Of a stretch of DNA of 64,000 bases, positions 43,561 through 53,297 are shown in pieces; positions within the stretch are counted from its first letter, which is position 1, and each line of letters opens with the position of its first letter. The DNA lies in assembly GCA_948567375.1 (NCBI GenBank), contig OX419757.1:51026001-51090000 (forward strand), in the 5' to 3' direction. The stretch is from Lunularia cruciata (taxonomy: Eukaryota > Streptophyta > Marchantiopsida > Lunulariales > Lunulariaceae). The notes below the pieces were generated by a model, which saw only the letters and a program-made list of their open reading frames with translations, was not told the DNA's origin and searched no databases. The translations under genes were made by a program, and so were the position numbers.

Positions 43561-44638
43561 AGCCAATAGAGGGAAAGAAGGAGGTAGTGAAACCCAAGTG
43601 GCTCCTAATCTAAACAAAGGTAAGGAGATAGCATCCATAGATGTTCTGGAGAGAAAGTATGAGAAGGGAGAGTGCTCTAACTCCAAGGGTCTTAATTTGG
43701 AGCTTTGGCACAAGAGAAGAAGAGAGCTCATTTTGCAGAGGATGTTCACTCTTCTCAAGGATTTACTCCAAGCAAGGATACTCCTATGTCTACAAGGAGC
43801 ACTTGCACCTCAACACCATCAACAACAAAGACTCCAAGGAAGAAGTTGGAGATGGAGGATTTCTTGATTTCAAAGCAACAATGGAACTACAATGTGTTGG
43901 AGGATGTTGGTAGGCACAAGGCTAACATCATAGTGGGCCAATTGATTGCTTTGAACCCTACCTTGAGAAAGAAGCTTAGAGGTGGTTTGAGTTCTACAAG
44001 GAGCAAGAGGAAGAAGAAGTCAAAAGAAGGCAAAAGCTCCAGTATCAATGGGAGTGGTGGATGCCAAGCCAGCACCATGGGAGGCTTGTGAATATGCCTC
44101 CAAGATTGATGTGAGAGTGAATGGTCACAACATCAAGGATGCATTCGTTGATGGAGGATCAACAATGAATCTCATGTCAAAAAGGTTGATGAAGAATTTG
44201 GGTATGATACCCTCAAAACCTTCAACATTTGTGGTGAGTATGGCAAACAAGCAACAAGTTTGACCAATAGGGGTGATGGATAAAGTGGTAGTTTCAGTTA
44301 TGGGAGTTCAATATCTCATGAATTTCCACATCTTGAAGGATTCAAGCTATGACTTACTTCTTGGAAGGTCTTGGTTGAGAGCAGCATGCACAATTAAAAG
44401 ATGGCACAAAGGGTACTTGAGGATTGGGCCATCAAACCATAGAGTCACAATTCCTGTGACTAACACCACCAACACTTCACATTTAGATACACCTTCTTTT
44501 GATTATTGGGAATCAGATTTTGAAGAAGGAGCTTCAGGTGTGGACACAAGCATGGAAGAGGAGACTTCCATGGAGGAGGATGAATCTGAATCTGATTCAG
44601 ATATGTATCCCTTGTGTGCTATGGATTTTGCACCTTAG
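43561..44638 (+). pseudogene. Y2 spacer and aspartic protease
   Basis: A basic, Ser/Thr-rich spacer (to ~44,080) leads to the protease: INVRVNGHN-type strand, active site DAFVDGGSTMNLMSKRL (~44,140-44,190, DGG for DSG/DTG), a TGA near 44,262, and YDLLLGRSWLRAA (~44,350). An acidic linker and a TAG at 44,636-44,638 follow. Frameshifts separate the Gag end and the spacer. Confidence 0.7.
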
Positions 44639-44647
44639 CCAGAGGTT

Positions 44648-45295
44648 TTGAAGGACCCAAATAAATCACCATTGACACTTGAGGAGGTAGAGACAAGGTT
44701 ATCTACCCTCAAGTATGGCCCAAATATTACCAAGGAGGAGAAGGTGAGATTTGAGGAGATTTTCCGCAAGTTCATCCGTGTGTTTGCTTTCAATTACAAG
44801 GATTTGAAGAAAGTCACCTTGGAGGAGCACAAGATAGAGGTGGAGTCACATGCAAGACCAATCCGCCAAAATCAATGTTGCATTAGTCCACCAATATCTT
44901 TGGTTGTGAAGGAGGAGATTGATAAGCTCAATGAGGCCGGATTTATCTTTGAGGTAGAGAATTTAGAATGGATGTCTCCAATTGTCATTGTGAAGAAAAA
45001 GAATGGTCATGAGAGGTACAGTTTTGGAAATGGTTATAGTGGATATAACCAAATCAAGTTTGCACCAAAGCATCAACAACTCACCACATTCACCACACCT
45101 TGGGGAACTTACGCTTTCAAGGTCATGCCTTTTGGGTTTTGCAATGCTCCAACCACATTCCAACAATTCATGAACAAGGTATTTGAACCTTTCATTGGGA
45201 AATTTGTGAGAGACTTCATTGATGACTTTTGTGTCTATAGGAGCAAGGAGGAGCACTTTGAGCACCTAATCAAGGTCTTTGCAATGCTTGGATGA
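44648..45295 (+). pseudogene. Y2 reverse transcriptase with 34-codon internal deletion
   Basis: Reads VTLEEHKIEVESHARPIRQN, KEEIDKLNEAGFIFEVENLE, IVIVKKKNG, then directly HERYSFGNGYSGYNQIKF. Compared with Y1 (42,493-42,594) exactly 102 bp are gone, removing the RVCMDYKKLN and YPLPFIDEILEE blocks without shifting the frame. The palm then shows MPFGFCNAPTTFQQFMNKVF and DFIDDFCVY. A frame change near 45,285 joins the next frame. The loss of a core RT strand makes the enzyme inactive. Confidence 0.8.
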
Positions 45296-46953
45296 GGCAA
45301 ATGCATCACTCAACCCAGAGAAGTGCATTTTTGGATGTGAAGAAGGTCTTCTTTTGGGGCACATCATCTCCAAAGATGGAATAGTAGTTGATCCTGAGAA
45401 GGTGAGGAAAATCTCAGACCTTCCATTCCCTTCAAGCTTGACAAAGTTGTGCCAATTCTTGGGGATGGTTGGATACTATAGGAGGTTCATCTTCTCATTT
45501 TCCAACAAGGCTTATGTATTGACCATCTACATGAAGAAGGGTATAGATTACATGGTGATTTTGGAGGACAAGGAGGCTCTCAAAGCTTTTGAGGAGCTCA
45601 AGCAATCCCTTGTTGTAGCTCTAATTCTTGCTAAACCTGATTGGATTAAGCCTTTGATTCTCTACACAGATACTTCTCATGTAGCTATAGGATGCACTCT
45701 TAGTCAATTAGACCAAGATGGGCATGATCATCCAATAGCTTATGCTAGTAGGCAGATGGTTTCAATAGAAAAGAACTACTCTGTCATAGAGAGAGAAGGG
45801 TTGGCAATGATCTTTGGCCTCAAGAAGTTTAGACACTACTTGATTGGAGGGAAAGCCACCATGGTCATGGATCACAAGGCTTTGAAGTACATCTCCAACA
45901 AGCCTTATGTTGAAGAGAGACTAGCAAGGTGGATGATACTCTTGTCTCAGTATGACTACACCATTGAGGATAGCCCAAGAAAGAAACATGCAAATGCTTA
46001 TTTTTTATCTAGAGCCTATGATCATGATGGAGATGAGCCAGTGGATTATTCCTTCCCAAATGAGGAGCTCATGACAATCTCAGTCACTCAAGAGGTTCCA
46101 GTGGAGTACAAGGAGATTGTGGATTTTGTGACAAGAGGTAACTATCCAGAAGAGATGCATGCTAGGGAAAGGAAGGCCCTTGCAGCAAGATCTAGACCTT
46201 ACACAATGGTGGAGGATATTCTTTTTCACCAAGGAGCATATGGTCTACTTCAAAGAGCAATGGGTAATGAGGAGTCTATCCTACTTATAAAGGAGTTTCA
46301 TGAAGGTTTAGTATGTGGAGGACACTTTGCAAGAAAGGTGATTGCTTTCAAGATTCTAGATGCAGGTTACCATTGGAGAGGGATTTTCAAGGATTTTCTT
46401 GATTATTGCAAAACTTGTCATGTTTGTCAAGCTTTTGCTAGGAAGTCTACATCCACTCCACCACTTAGATCAATTCCATTGCTAGGACCTATTGAGAAGT
46501 GGGAAATTGATTTTGTAGGTCCTCTCAATAGAACCCCAAGGAACAATTGGTACATTGTGGTAGTTATTGATTACCTTACCAAGTGGGTTGAGGCTAGATC
46601 ATTGAGGGACAAGAATGAAGATGAAGTTGGTAGATTTCTTTATGAACACATTATCACTAGATTTAGATGCCCTTTGGAGTTGGTTTCTGATAGAGGAGGA
46701 GAGTTTACAAGAAGCATTACTACAGCCATGCTACAACATTTCTCAATCACATATAGAGTAACTACATCCTATAAGCCAAATTCCAATGGTTTGGCAGAGA
46801 GAACCAATCAGACCTTGTGCATGATGTTGGCCAAAGATGTAGAAATAGAGGGGGCTAAACATCATCGGGACAAGAGGATTCATGCAGTTTTGTGGGAGTA
46901 TAGGACAACCATGAAGACTTCCACCCGATATTCTCCATTTCCATTGGTATATG
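45279..46953 (+). pseudogene. Y2 RT end, RNase H and integrase (open, cut by CC2)
   Basis: The frame is open for about 558 codons until CC2 at 46,954; beyond that point the frame (to 46,991) is CC2 sequence. RT thumb: NPEKCIFGCEEGLLLGHIIS. RNase H: PLILYTDTSHVAIGCTLS, NYSVIEREGLAMIFGLKKF and MVMDHKALKYIS; the last acidic residue is Tyr (ANAYFLSRA for ANADFLSRA). Integrase: zinc site HEGLVCGGHFARKV with CKTCHVC, core WEIDFVGPLNR, LVSDRGGEFTRS and NGLAERTNQTL, all three catalytic acids kept. It ends at YSPFPLVYG before the GPY/F module. Confidence 0.85.
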
Positions 46954-49900
46954 TGTGGTGCACACATTTTTTGTTTTTCTTTGTTTATTAGCATTTGAGA
47001 GAAGAAGTAAGCACAAAAAGCCAACTTGCGAAAGAAGAATAGATGGAAGTGACTTTGGAGGAAATCCAAAGAAAGCAAGATCAGATCCGATGATGGAGGT
47101 ACTCAGAAGAAGGGTACGATAGAAAAAAGTCTGAAGAGCACCGTCTTTGGGTCGAAAGGCGCAAGTGATATGAAGACTGTCTAACAACCTTGGTACGTGG
47201 CAAGAAAGTACACTTCAAGAAACGGCGGAGGCAAAAGAAGCATGTCTTGATAGTGACTGGACATAAACATGCAAAAGAGGGGAGTCAAATTTGAAATTGA
47301 CCAAAGAATGACTGCAAATTAGGGTAATATAAGATTGCAATTGCGTAGGGACAAGTTGAATATGCCAAGTAAATTTCCAATTCCTTTGAGTAGTTGTCCT
47401 GCAGTAATGCATGTTCGGAAGGTTAGAGTGTCTTGTCCAAGAGAGGGCATCGTCTTTCAATGTAGAAGAATGAGAGAGCAAATCATGGTGAAGAAGTTCA
47501 CAAATGCTCTGGCGGTGCAAAGTTTTGCAATTTGTAGGTTAGATGTGATAGCCAGAATTGAAGTCTTGAATAGACTTTGTATTACATTTTTAGCATGGAA
47601 TTGGAATTTCAGTTTCCCAGAAGTGATGGCAGAGATAGCTACCAATAATTATGAGGAGGGTCCCGAAGTTGAAGGGAAGAAAGGAAATCCATCTTTATGG
47701 ACTGAGGCGGATTAGAGGTTAGTATTGGGGAGGGAAGCAGGAGAGCCGACAGGGATCACCTTTTATCGAAAGTGTGATGCTGCAGAAGAGACAATGGAAA
47801 TTCAAAACTCTTTCTTTGCGCCAAGAACCACAAATGGCTACAAGGTGGAGTCCTATCGAGATCCAATTAGGAGAAGTATCATGGGGGCGATGATGCCATG
47901 TTCAAGCCAGAACAAATAACATACGTGAATATGCAGCAAGTGGTCTTCTTCCACCAGATGTTTGCAAGAGTAAAGGTGAATTGGGCAAAGTGTTTTCACC
48001 ACCAAACGAGGCAAATGGTAATCAATTGGCAAACAGGTTTGCCTCCCCATTATTTTGCACCATTTGCAGCACACTTTTTCTTCGGGTTGAACTTGCTAAC
48101 AGTAGAGGAGCGGCATTGCATGGTGTCTTGTTTTCATCCTAACTTAAGACAGGAAGCGGATGAAGAAGAGCGACAGTATATAATACACCTATGAGCCAAT
48201 GATGAGCACTTCTTGAAGACAGGACAATGGAAGATGGAAGAAGTCACAAGTCCAAAGACAAAGAAGCGTAGTAAATCCAAAGAAGCAAAGTTGCCTCTAG
48301 CTCAAAGAAAGACTCAAAGACTGGTTGTGTAGAGTAAGAAGATGGGGAGAGAGAAGCATCATCAGAATCAAAGTCTGAAGAAGAAACCGAGTTGCAAGGA
48401 GAGGAATCAGAAGAGGATGAACTCACCTTAAAAAGTGACGAGTCTGGACGTGATAATGAGGGGGAACCTGAGGTTCAGCAATTGGTGGCGGTCAGTGAAG
48501 CTTGTCATGCGATGATTGACAGAGTACTCGGAACAACAAGTCATTGCATAGCCATGGTGGTGAATAAGCAGAGACTAGAGGAAAAGGAGAAGTATCATGC
48601 GGGGCCAAGTTCAATTGGTAAAGGAGAAGAGAGTTTAGATTTGGTGTCTTTGAAGATACAAAGATCGAGACTTCGGATGAAGGAGCCAATGAAGGAGCCA
48701 AAGATTGAAGACAAAGACGGCGACGAAGATAAAGATAACTTTGGTGGGATATTGTATCTAACAAAGGTTGTCACACCGTTGCTGGAGCTACTGAAGGAGC
48801 ATCAAAACGTAATTCCTTGAGATTGTAGAAAGGGAATGAATGAGTTGCATGTGGTGAAGCATCTGTTGAGTGAAGTGAAGGGGTTACAAGAGCAACAAGT
48901 CCAAAGAAATGAAGAAATAGGAGAACTTCGGAGAGAGGAAGTCTTGAAGAAGAAGGCTTTTGAGATGTTACAAGAGAGCTGTGAGTCAAGAGGGAAAGAA
49001 CTGCAAAAGCAAGTAGGAGAATTGAAGGAGCAAGCAATGTGGCTGAGCAAATTGAAGGAGGAAGTGAGTGATGTATGCATCAAGAATATTCATTTGAAGG
49101 TGACGGCAGCAATAATGGAGCAGGAGTTAGACAGCTTGAAGAAGAGTGCAGTTGGGAAGGATCAAGCATGGCAAAGGAAGTTAGCAGTCAGGCATGAAGA
49201 AGAAGGATGATAATGAGAGTTGGTCCAAAGTGTTGAGTTACGGAGTACACAGTATGCGGAGGAGAAGAAGATGCTCACTACTGAGTACAAAGATGAGTTG
49301 AAGATATGCCGCGAAGAGTTGAAGGTAGAGCGCTCTTGAGGGTATGAGTCGAAATCAGTAGGAGAAGTTGTAGGGAAGTTGAGAGCAATCTTGAACACGG
49401 AGGCTGAAGGAAGATTGGAAGAAGCACGTCTACATGAGTTGAAGTTGCTTGTGCAGGAAACTCGGAAGAGAAAAGCCAAAGATGTGGATATGAACACGTT
49501 GCTGATCCGATTGAGGGAGCGGGTAGACCGGAAGATGTTAGAAGTAGAAGACAATGTTAGTCTCAGATTAGATTTAGTCAATTCAGAGTTAGAGAAAATT
49601 AAGAATAGTGTGACAGTGGAGAGGAAGTCCAATGTTGCAGAAGTAGGAATTCAGGTGTCATCGGACTTATTATTAGGGACATTAGAGAAGAGTGGGTCAG
49701 GAGATAAAGAGTTAGATAAGTCACTCCTTAGTGCAATTGTAGTTCCTAGTGTAGAAATAGTAGAAATAGTGCAGGAATTGGTTGAATTAGCTATACCCAA
49801 AGAAGGAGAAGTGATAGGAAGATCATCGGGTTTGGAAGCCAATGATGAGGTGGACATCGTGTTGGGGTAAGTAACAATTTTGAGATAGGAAGAGGTAGAT

Positions 49901-50671
49901 ATGAAGAGATGGATTGTCAGTTTGGATCTGCAGGTAGGAAAAGATGTTAGGAAATGATGCATAAGTAGGGAGAACTACCGTTTGCGTCAATATTTAAGGG
50001 AAGCATTTGCAGTACTATGTTGTTCAGTATTCAAATTTCTGAAGATAGATAAAGCAAAGTGCCATTTTCAATGCTTGTCACTTAAGCTTAATTCCGATTG
50101 TCAATTCCATGTTTGTGTTTGTGAGTGTGTAGAGAATTCCAAAGTGCAAGTTAGTGTGTTTGTGGATGTTGGATTCTGTAGCCTTGATCTTCATTTCGGT
50201 GTGTTTGATCTTGAGTGAAGTGCATCGGAGCAATGCCTTGACAGATCTGAGAGGAATTGTAGTGTTGGTAGTATTTTGCATTTGTGAGTGTAGCACAAAG
50301 TTGATGTAAAGCAATTTTGATCAAGGAAGTTGTGCCTTCAGTGGAGGGGTGGAACACAATTCTAAGGCAAAATCGTTCTTTGTAGTAAAGTGCCATCTTC
50401 AAGAGAATCTGAATCATCACAATCAAGAGTTGTTTGGACAGAATTTGCTATGTTGTGATTATGTGTGTGTGTATTTGTGACAAGTTATCAAGATTGTGAA
50501 CTTGTTACTGTCTTCTAGGTGTAGTTTCTACCTGAGAGATTAAAGAAGAAATCAAGAAGAACTACAAGTTATTGTTTGACTTTATATTTGACCAATTTTG
50601 AATCGTATCTTTGCGAGAACAAACTTTATTTACCCAATTACCGCAAAAGTGATATTTGCCAAGTTTTCACA
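46954..50671 (+). mobile_element. CC element copy 2, full length (3,718 bp)
   Basis: Starts TGTGGTGCACACA and ends GTTTTCACA. It is flanked by a perfect 5-bp duplication ATATG (46,949-46,953 and 50,672-50,676) within the Y2 integrase. Colinear over its length with CC1, including the TATTTAAG at 49,991. Gives the cleanest definition of the element ends. No terminal repeats, RT or integrase. Confidence 0.9.
47335..49870 (+). pseudogene. CC2 ORF
   Basis: Same protein as CC1. N-terminal domain: FLAWNWNFSFPEVMAEIAT; ESYRDPIRRSIMGAMMP. A 1-bp loss at about 47,893 (GATGATGCCATG for GATGATGGCCATG) shifts the frame. It continues with TYVNMQQVVFFHQMF and VNWAKCFHHQTRQMVINW to the HL-TGA near 48,192. 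The acidic linker and coiled coil follow at 48,392-49,210 and 49,379-49,870, ending DEVDIVLG. Conserved features: two WxK/WxN helices, Glu-rich linker, then heptads. Function unknown. Confidence 0.55.
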
Positions 50672-51093
50672 ATATGGATTGAGTCTACCCTACCTATTTA
50701 CTTTGATCTTCCTACCTTCCAAAGCATTCATAGGAGATTGAAGAAAGCACAAGGAGGTGATGCAAAGAAGTCAAGGAAGGAATAACTCATGGAGTTGGAA
50801 GAGGCAAGAGCAATTGCTATGGTTCGAGTGGAGTAGGCCCAAAGGAAAAAAAGAGGAGAGCTATGACAAGAGGCAAGGCAGGAAGAAAGTGGAGCCTTTC
50901 AAAGAAGGTGATTGGGTAATGTTGTTTGAGTTTATTTGATTCAAGAGAGTGCAAAAGAAGTTTTTGCCTAAGTACTTTGGATCTTTCAGAGTGGAGAAGG
51001 TGTGGGGCAATTACACCTATGATCTCAAGGAGTTGGGAGGAAGACACTTTGATAGAATTAACCATGATAAGTTGAAGATATATCATAGAAGGT
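50672..51093 (+). pseudogene. Y2 integrase C-terminus
   Basis: Continues the integrase after CC2: GIESTLPIYFDLPTFQSI (50,676 on), then stops at 50,782 and ~50,834, then KKVEPFKEGDWVMLF and KKFLPKYFGSFRVEKVW, a GPY/F-type module (KYFGPFxI in relatives). No chromodomain or PHD finger follows; the element ends 50 bp later at the PPT. Confidence 0.7.
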
Positions 51094-51130
51094 AGAGAGA
51101 CCTTCACTTTGAGGACAAAGTGAAAACTTA

Positions 51131-51143
51131 GTCCGGGGGTAAA
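51131..51143 (+). other. Y2 polypurine tract
   Basis: GTCCGGGGGTAAA directly precedes the TGTAACACCC start of the 3' LTR. Its G-rich core serves as plus-strand primer in this element type. Confidence 0.6.
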
Positions 51144-51830
51144 TGTAACACCCATTTGTACAAGTGTGTGGTATTGTGATATTTAGCTTGGTATTACAAG
51201 TACTTGAAAGATATTATTTATATAGAGATAAAGGATGGTTCTACATTATTCATGATTAGCTAAAGTTAGTCATAGCTAAGATAGAGAGGACCTTACTTTA
51301 GAAGAAGTGGAAAAGATGAGCACCACTATTTTGGATTCTAGTGTGTTGACTTGGTATTATTCCTAGTTGTTTGGCTTTGTGGAAAGAGTTGAGAACTCTT
51401 GGGCTCGCAAGCCTTTTTGTTTTGGATTCTTCTATAGTCCAAGGATAGCCCATGTGAAGGAATCCTTGACTTAGTGGTTGGTTCAAGATAAGATCACATG
51501 CTAGTGGAATATGCCCATGTGAATGGATATTTCCTTTCTACTTTTTGACTTTACTTGACTTTTAGTCTAGTAACTTGAGTTACTACGGTAATTAGTAAAT
51601 TTGGTACATAACTATTTCACAAGTATATAAACAAGGGGTGAGGAGGTACTCATCATCCTTTCATTGCAACTATCTCTCTCTCTTTGAGTTCTATAGTGAG
51701 CAATGTCCTGAGTCTTGGAGTGTTAGCCTTGGAGGAGTATGATGAGGGATTCCTTGCCTTCTTAGTCCATGGTGCGCTACCATAATAGCCATCAGAGGTT
51801 CATTCTGAGTGAGAGACAGGCCGGCTCACA
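51144..51830 (+). repeat. Y2 3' LTR (687 bp)
   Basis: TG...CA ends, nearly the same sequence as 24,834-25,523, including the TATA box (51,624-51,631) and the final CCGGCTCACA. Since the two outer LTRs probably come from different insertions, their divergence should not be used to date either. Confidence 0.9.
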
Positions 51831-52505
51831 GGCCATGGGCTATTGGTTGAACTAGCAAGCCTCCTTAGCATCCTTCTCTCCTTACTTTCTTCTCTATAAA
51901 CAAGATTGAGATTTACTTGCAGCCATTTTTGGTTATGCTACTATAGTTTTGGACTTGGATGATCTAGATTTATGAGTGCATGCATATTCTCAATGGGCAA
52001 AGACCTTTTGGAGAGTGATATTGATGGCCTTTAAGATCATATTGATTGCTTTGCATAAGTGATACCTTGCGCTATGCTACTATTCAAGGAAGAGTTTATA
52101 GATCCTTGATCCGTCAATTTCACTGGGTGATTCAATTTCAATTTGAGTGATTATGTATATTTATAATAGACTACATTGATAACACTTGATATGACTACAT
52201 GCCGCACTATCTTGAGAGTGCAAGAGGTTTCCTCCAAGAATCCACATGTTGGAAGGACATGATAGTGTTGTTTGGAAGGATCATGTGTACAATTGTGCAC
52301 CATGTAACCTCCCAAACATTGATGACACCATGGACCCAAGCTTGGTAGTTGTATTTGCAAGCTTGTGGTGTATGTTATGTGGTTCTTTTGATGGAGCTAC
52401 TATTATGTTGGTGTGTAATAGTTATTTGAGAGGATGACATATTGCATGTTTGACTCCTCCTCTCAAGGTGGTTCCTCAAGGATAATGGTTATGTCCTTGA
52501 TGTAC
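51831..52505 (+). pseudogene. DM-A integrase C-terminus and PHD finger remnant
   Basis: Resumes DM-A: GGCCATGGGCTATTGG matches DM-B at 36,192. Broken frames cover the FSPYFLLY region, the GPY/F segment (DSVVWKDHVYNCAPCNLPN at 52,259-52,315) and the PHD finger (CMLCGSFDG, CNSY in place of CDSC, TGA for Trp before HIAC). Many stops. It shows the PHD module belongs to the family, not only to DM-B. Confidence 0.8.
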
Positions 52506-52676
52506 TTGACCTATAGTTAGTTCACTCTTTTTTGATTTAGATTGCAAACAAGCAATTAATGATGGGGCTCAATAGCACCTGGCTTCTTGATCTTTACCTA
52601 CCATAGGGCATATTATATACTTGGAGTAAATGACTATCTAGAGGTAGAGGGACCCAACTGCCAGCTTGGAGGTGAT

Positions 52677-52780
52677 TATAGTACTTTAGAGTTTATGTGT
52701 GACTTTTGTATGAGTTGTGCTTGCATAGTGTATGATGTTGACAACTATGTATGTTTTGTAGTGTATATGTATGCATGACA
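52677..52780 (+). repeat. DM-A tail segment
   Basis: TATAGTACTTTAGAG to ATGCATGACA, the decayed counterpart of 37,023-37,127. It is followed by AC and then, at 52,783, by a head-segment start (TATCACAACATTTG), so tail and head are joined in the order expected inside a complete LTR. Confidence 0.7.
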
Positions 52781-52782
52781 AC

Positions 52783-53297
52783 TATCACAACATTTGCAAC
52801 ACCAAAGCTAATTTGCTCAGATGCTGAAGTGATAGTCTTGGTGGTCAAAGTTATAATAGTAGTTGCTCAAAGACTACTTAGCAATGGCCAGATTTTTTGT
52901 TAGGATTATTGATCACACCATCACTTGCACCCTTAGATGTGCCATTAGTGGCACCGTTAGGGCTAGAGAGCCTGGTCAAGCATAGGAGTATACCATTGAA
53001 ATGCAACTCCAAAGAGTTCATTTCTTTGATGTTGAGCCTTTGAGCACTTGACTATGGTGGACAAAAGCAATGAGCATCATCTAGAGTCTCTTAGCTAGAA
53101 TGGATATGGCTTGATTATGATAATAGCCCATTATTGGCAGACCATTGAGTTGAGAATTTATTTTTTATTTGAGTTGAGTGTGAACTGATTATTGTGGTAC
53201 TTTAGAGTTTATGTATGGCTTTTGTATGAGTTGTGCTTCTATAGTGTATGATGTTGACAACAATGTACATAGTGTAGAAATGTATATACACATGACA
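52783..53297 (+). mobile_element. Miniature DM derivative or partial LTR (head fragment + tail)
   Basis: The first ~410 bp match the start of the DM head segment (compare 27,787-28,235), including the GTTGAGCCTTTGAG and GAGTTGAG repeats. Then, at GATTAT, the tail segment begins (TGTGGTACTTTAGAG, 53,193) and ends CATGACA at 53,297. All coding sequence is missing. The junction falls exactly at the tail start and shares GATT with both parents. No target duplication is evident. Confidence 0.65.

Larger units (their letters stand above)
24834..51830 (+). mobile_element. Composite Y-family LTR retrotransposon (Y1/Y2 hybrid) with nested insertions
   Basis: Outer boundaries are two LTRs of 690 bp (24,834-25,523) and 687 bp (51,144-51,830). 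Both begin TGTAACACCC and end CCGGCTCACA. A PBS follows the first and a PPT precedes the second. Inside, Gag, protease and the start of RT occur once (Y1, to 42,620), then Gag starts again and runs through pol (Y2, from 42,622). Flanks are not a target duplication (GGAGT against GGCCA), and DM-A lacks 1.73 kb across the site. The simplest reading is two Y insertions in DM-A fused by a deletion. Nested inside are DM-B, CC1 and CC2. Confidence 0.85.

Noticed and set aside
49162-49632. Minus-strand 156-codon frame
   Set aside because: Antisense to the CC2 coiled coil, as with the similar minus frames in CC0 and CC1.
24834-51830. Dating the Y insertion from the divergence of its two LTRs
   Set aside because: The two outer LTRs most likely belong to different insertions joined by a deletion, so their divergence is not a clock.
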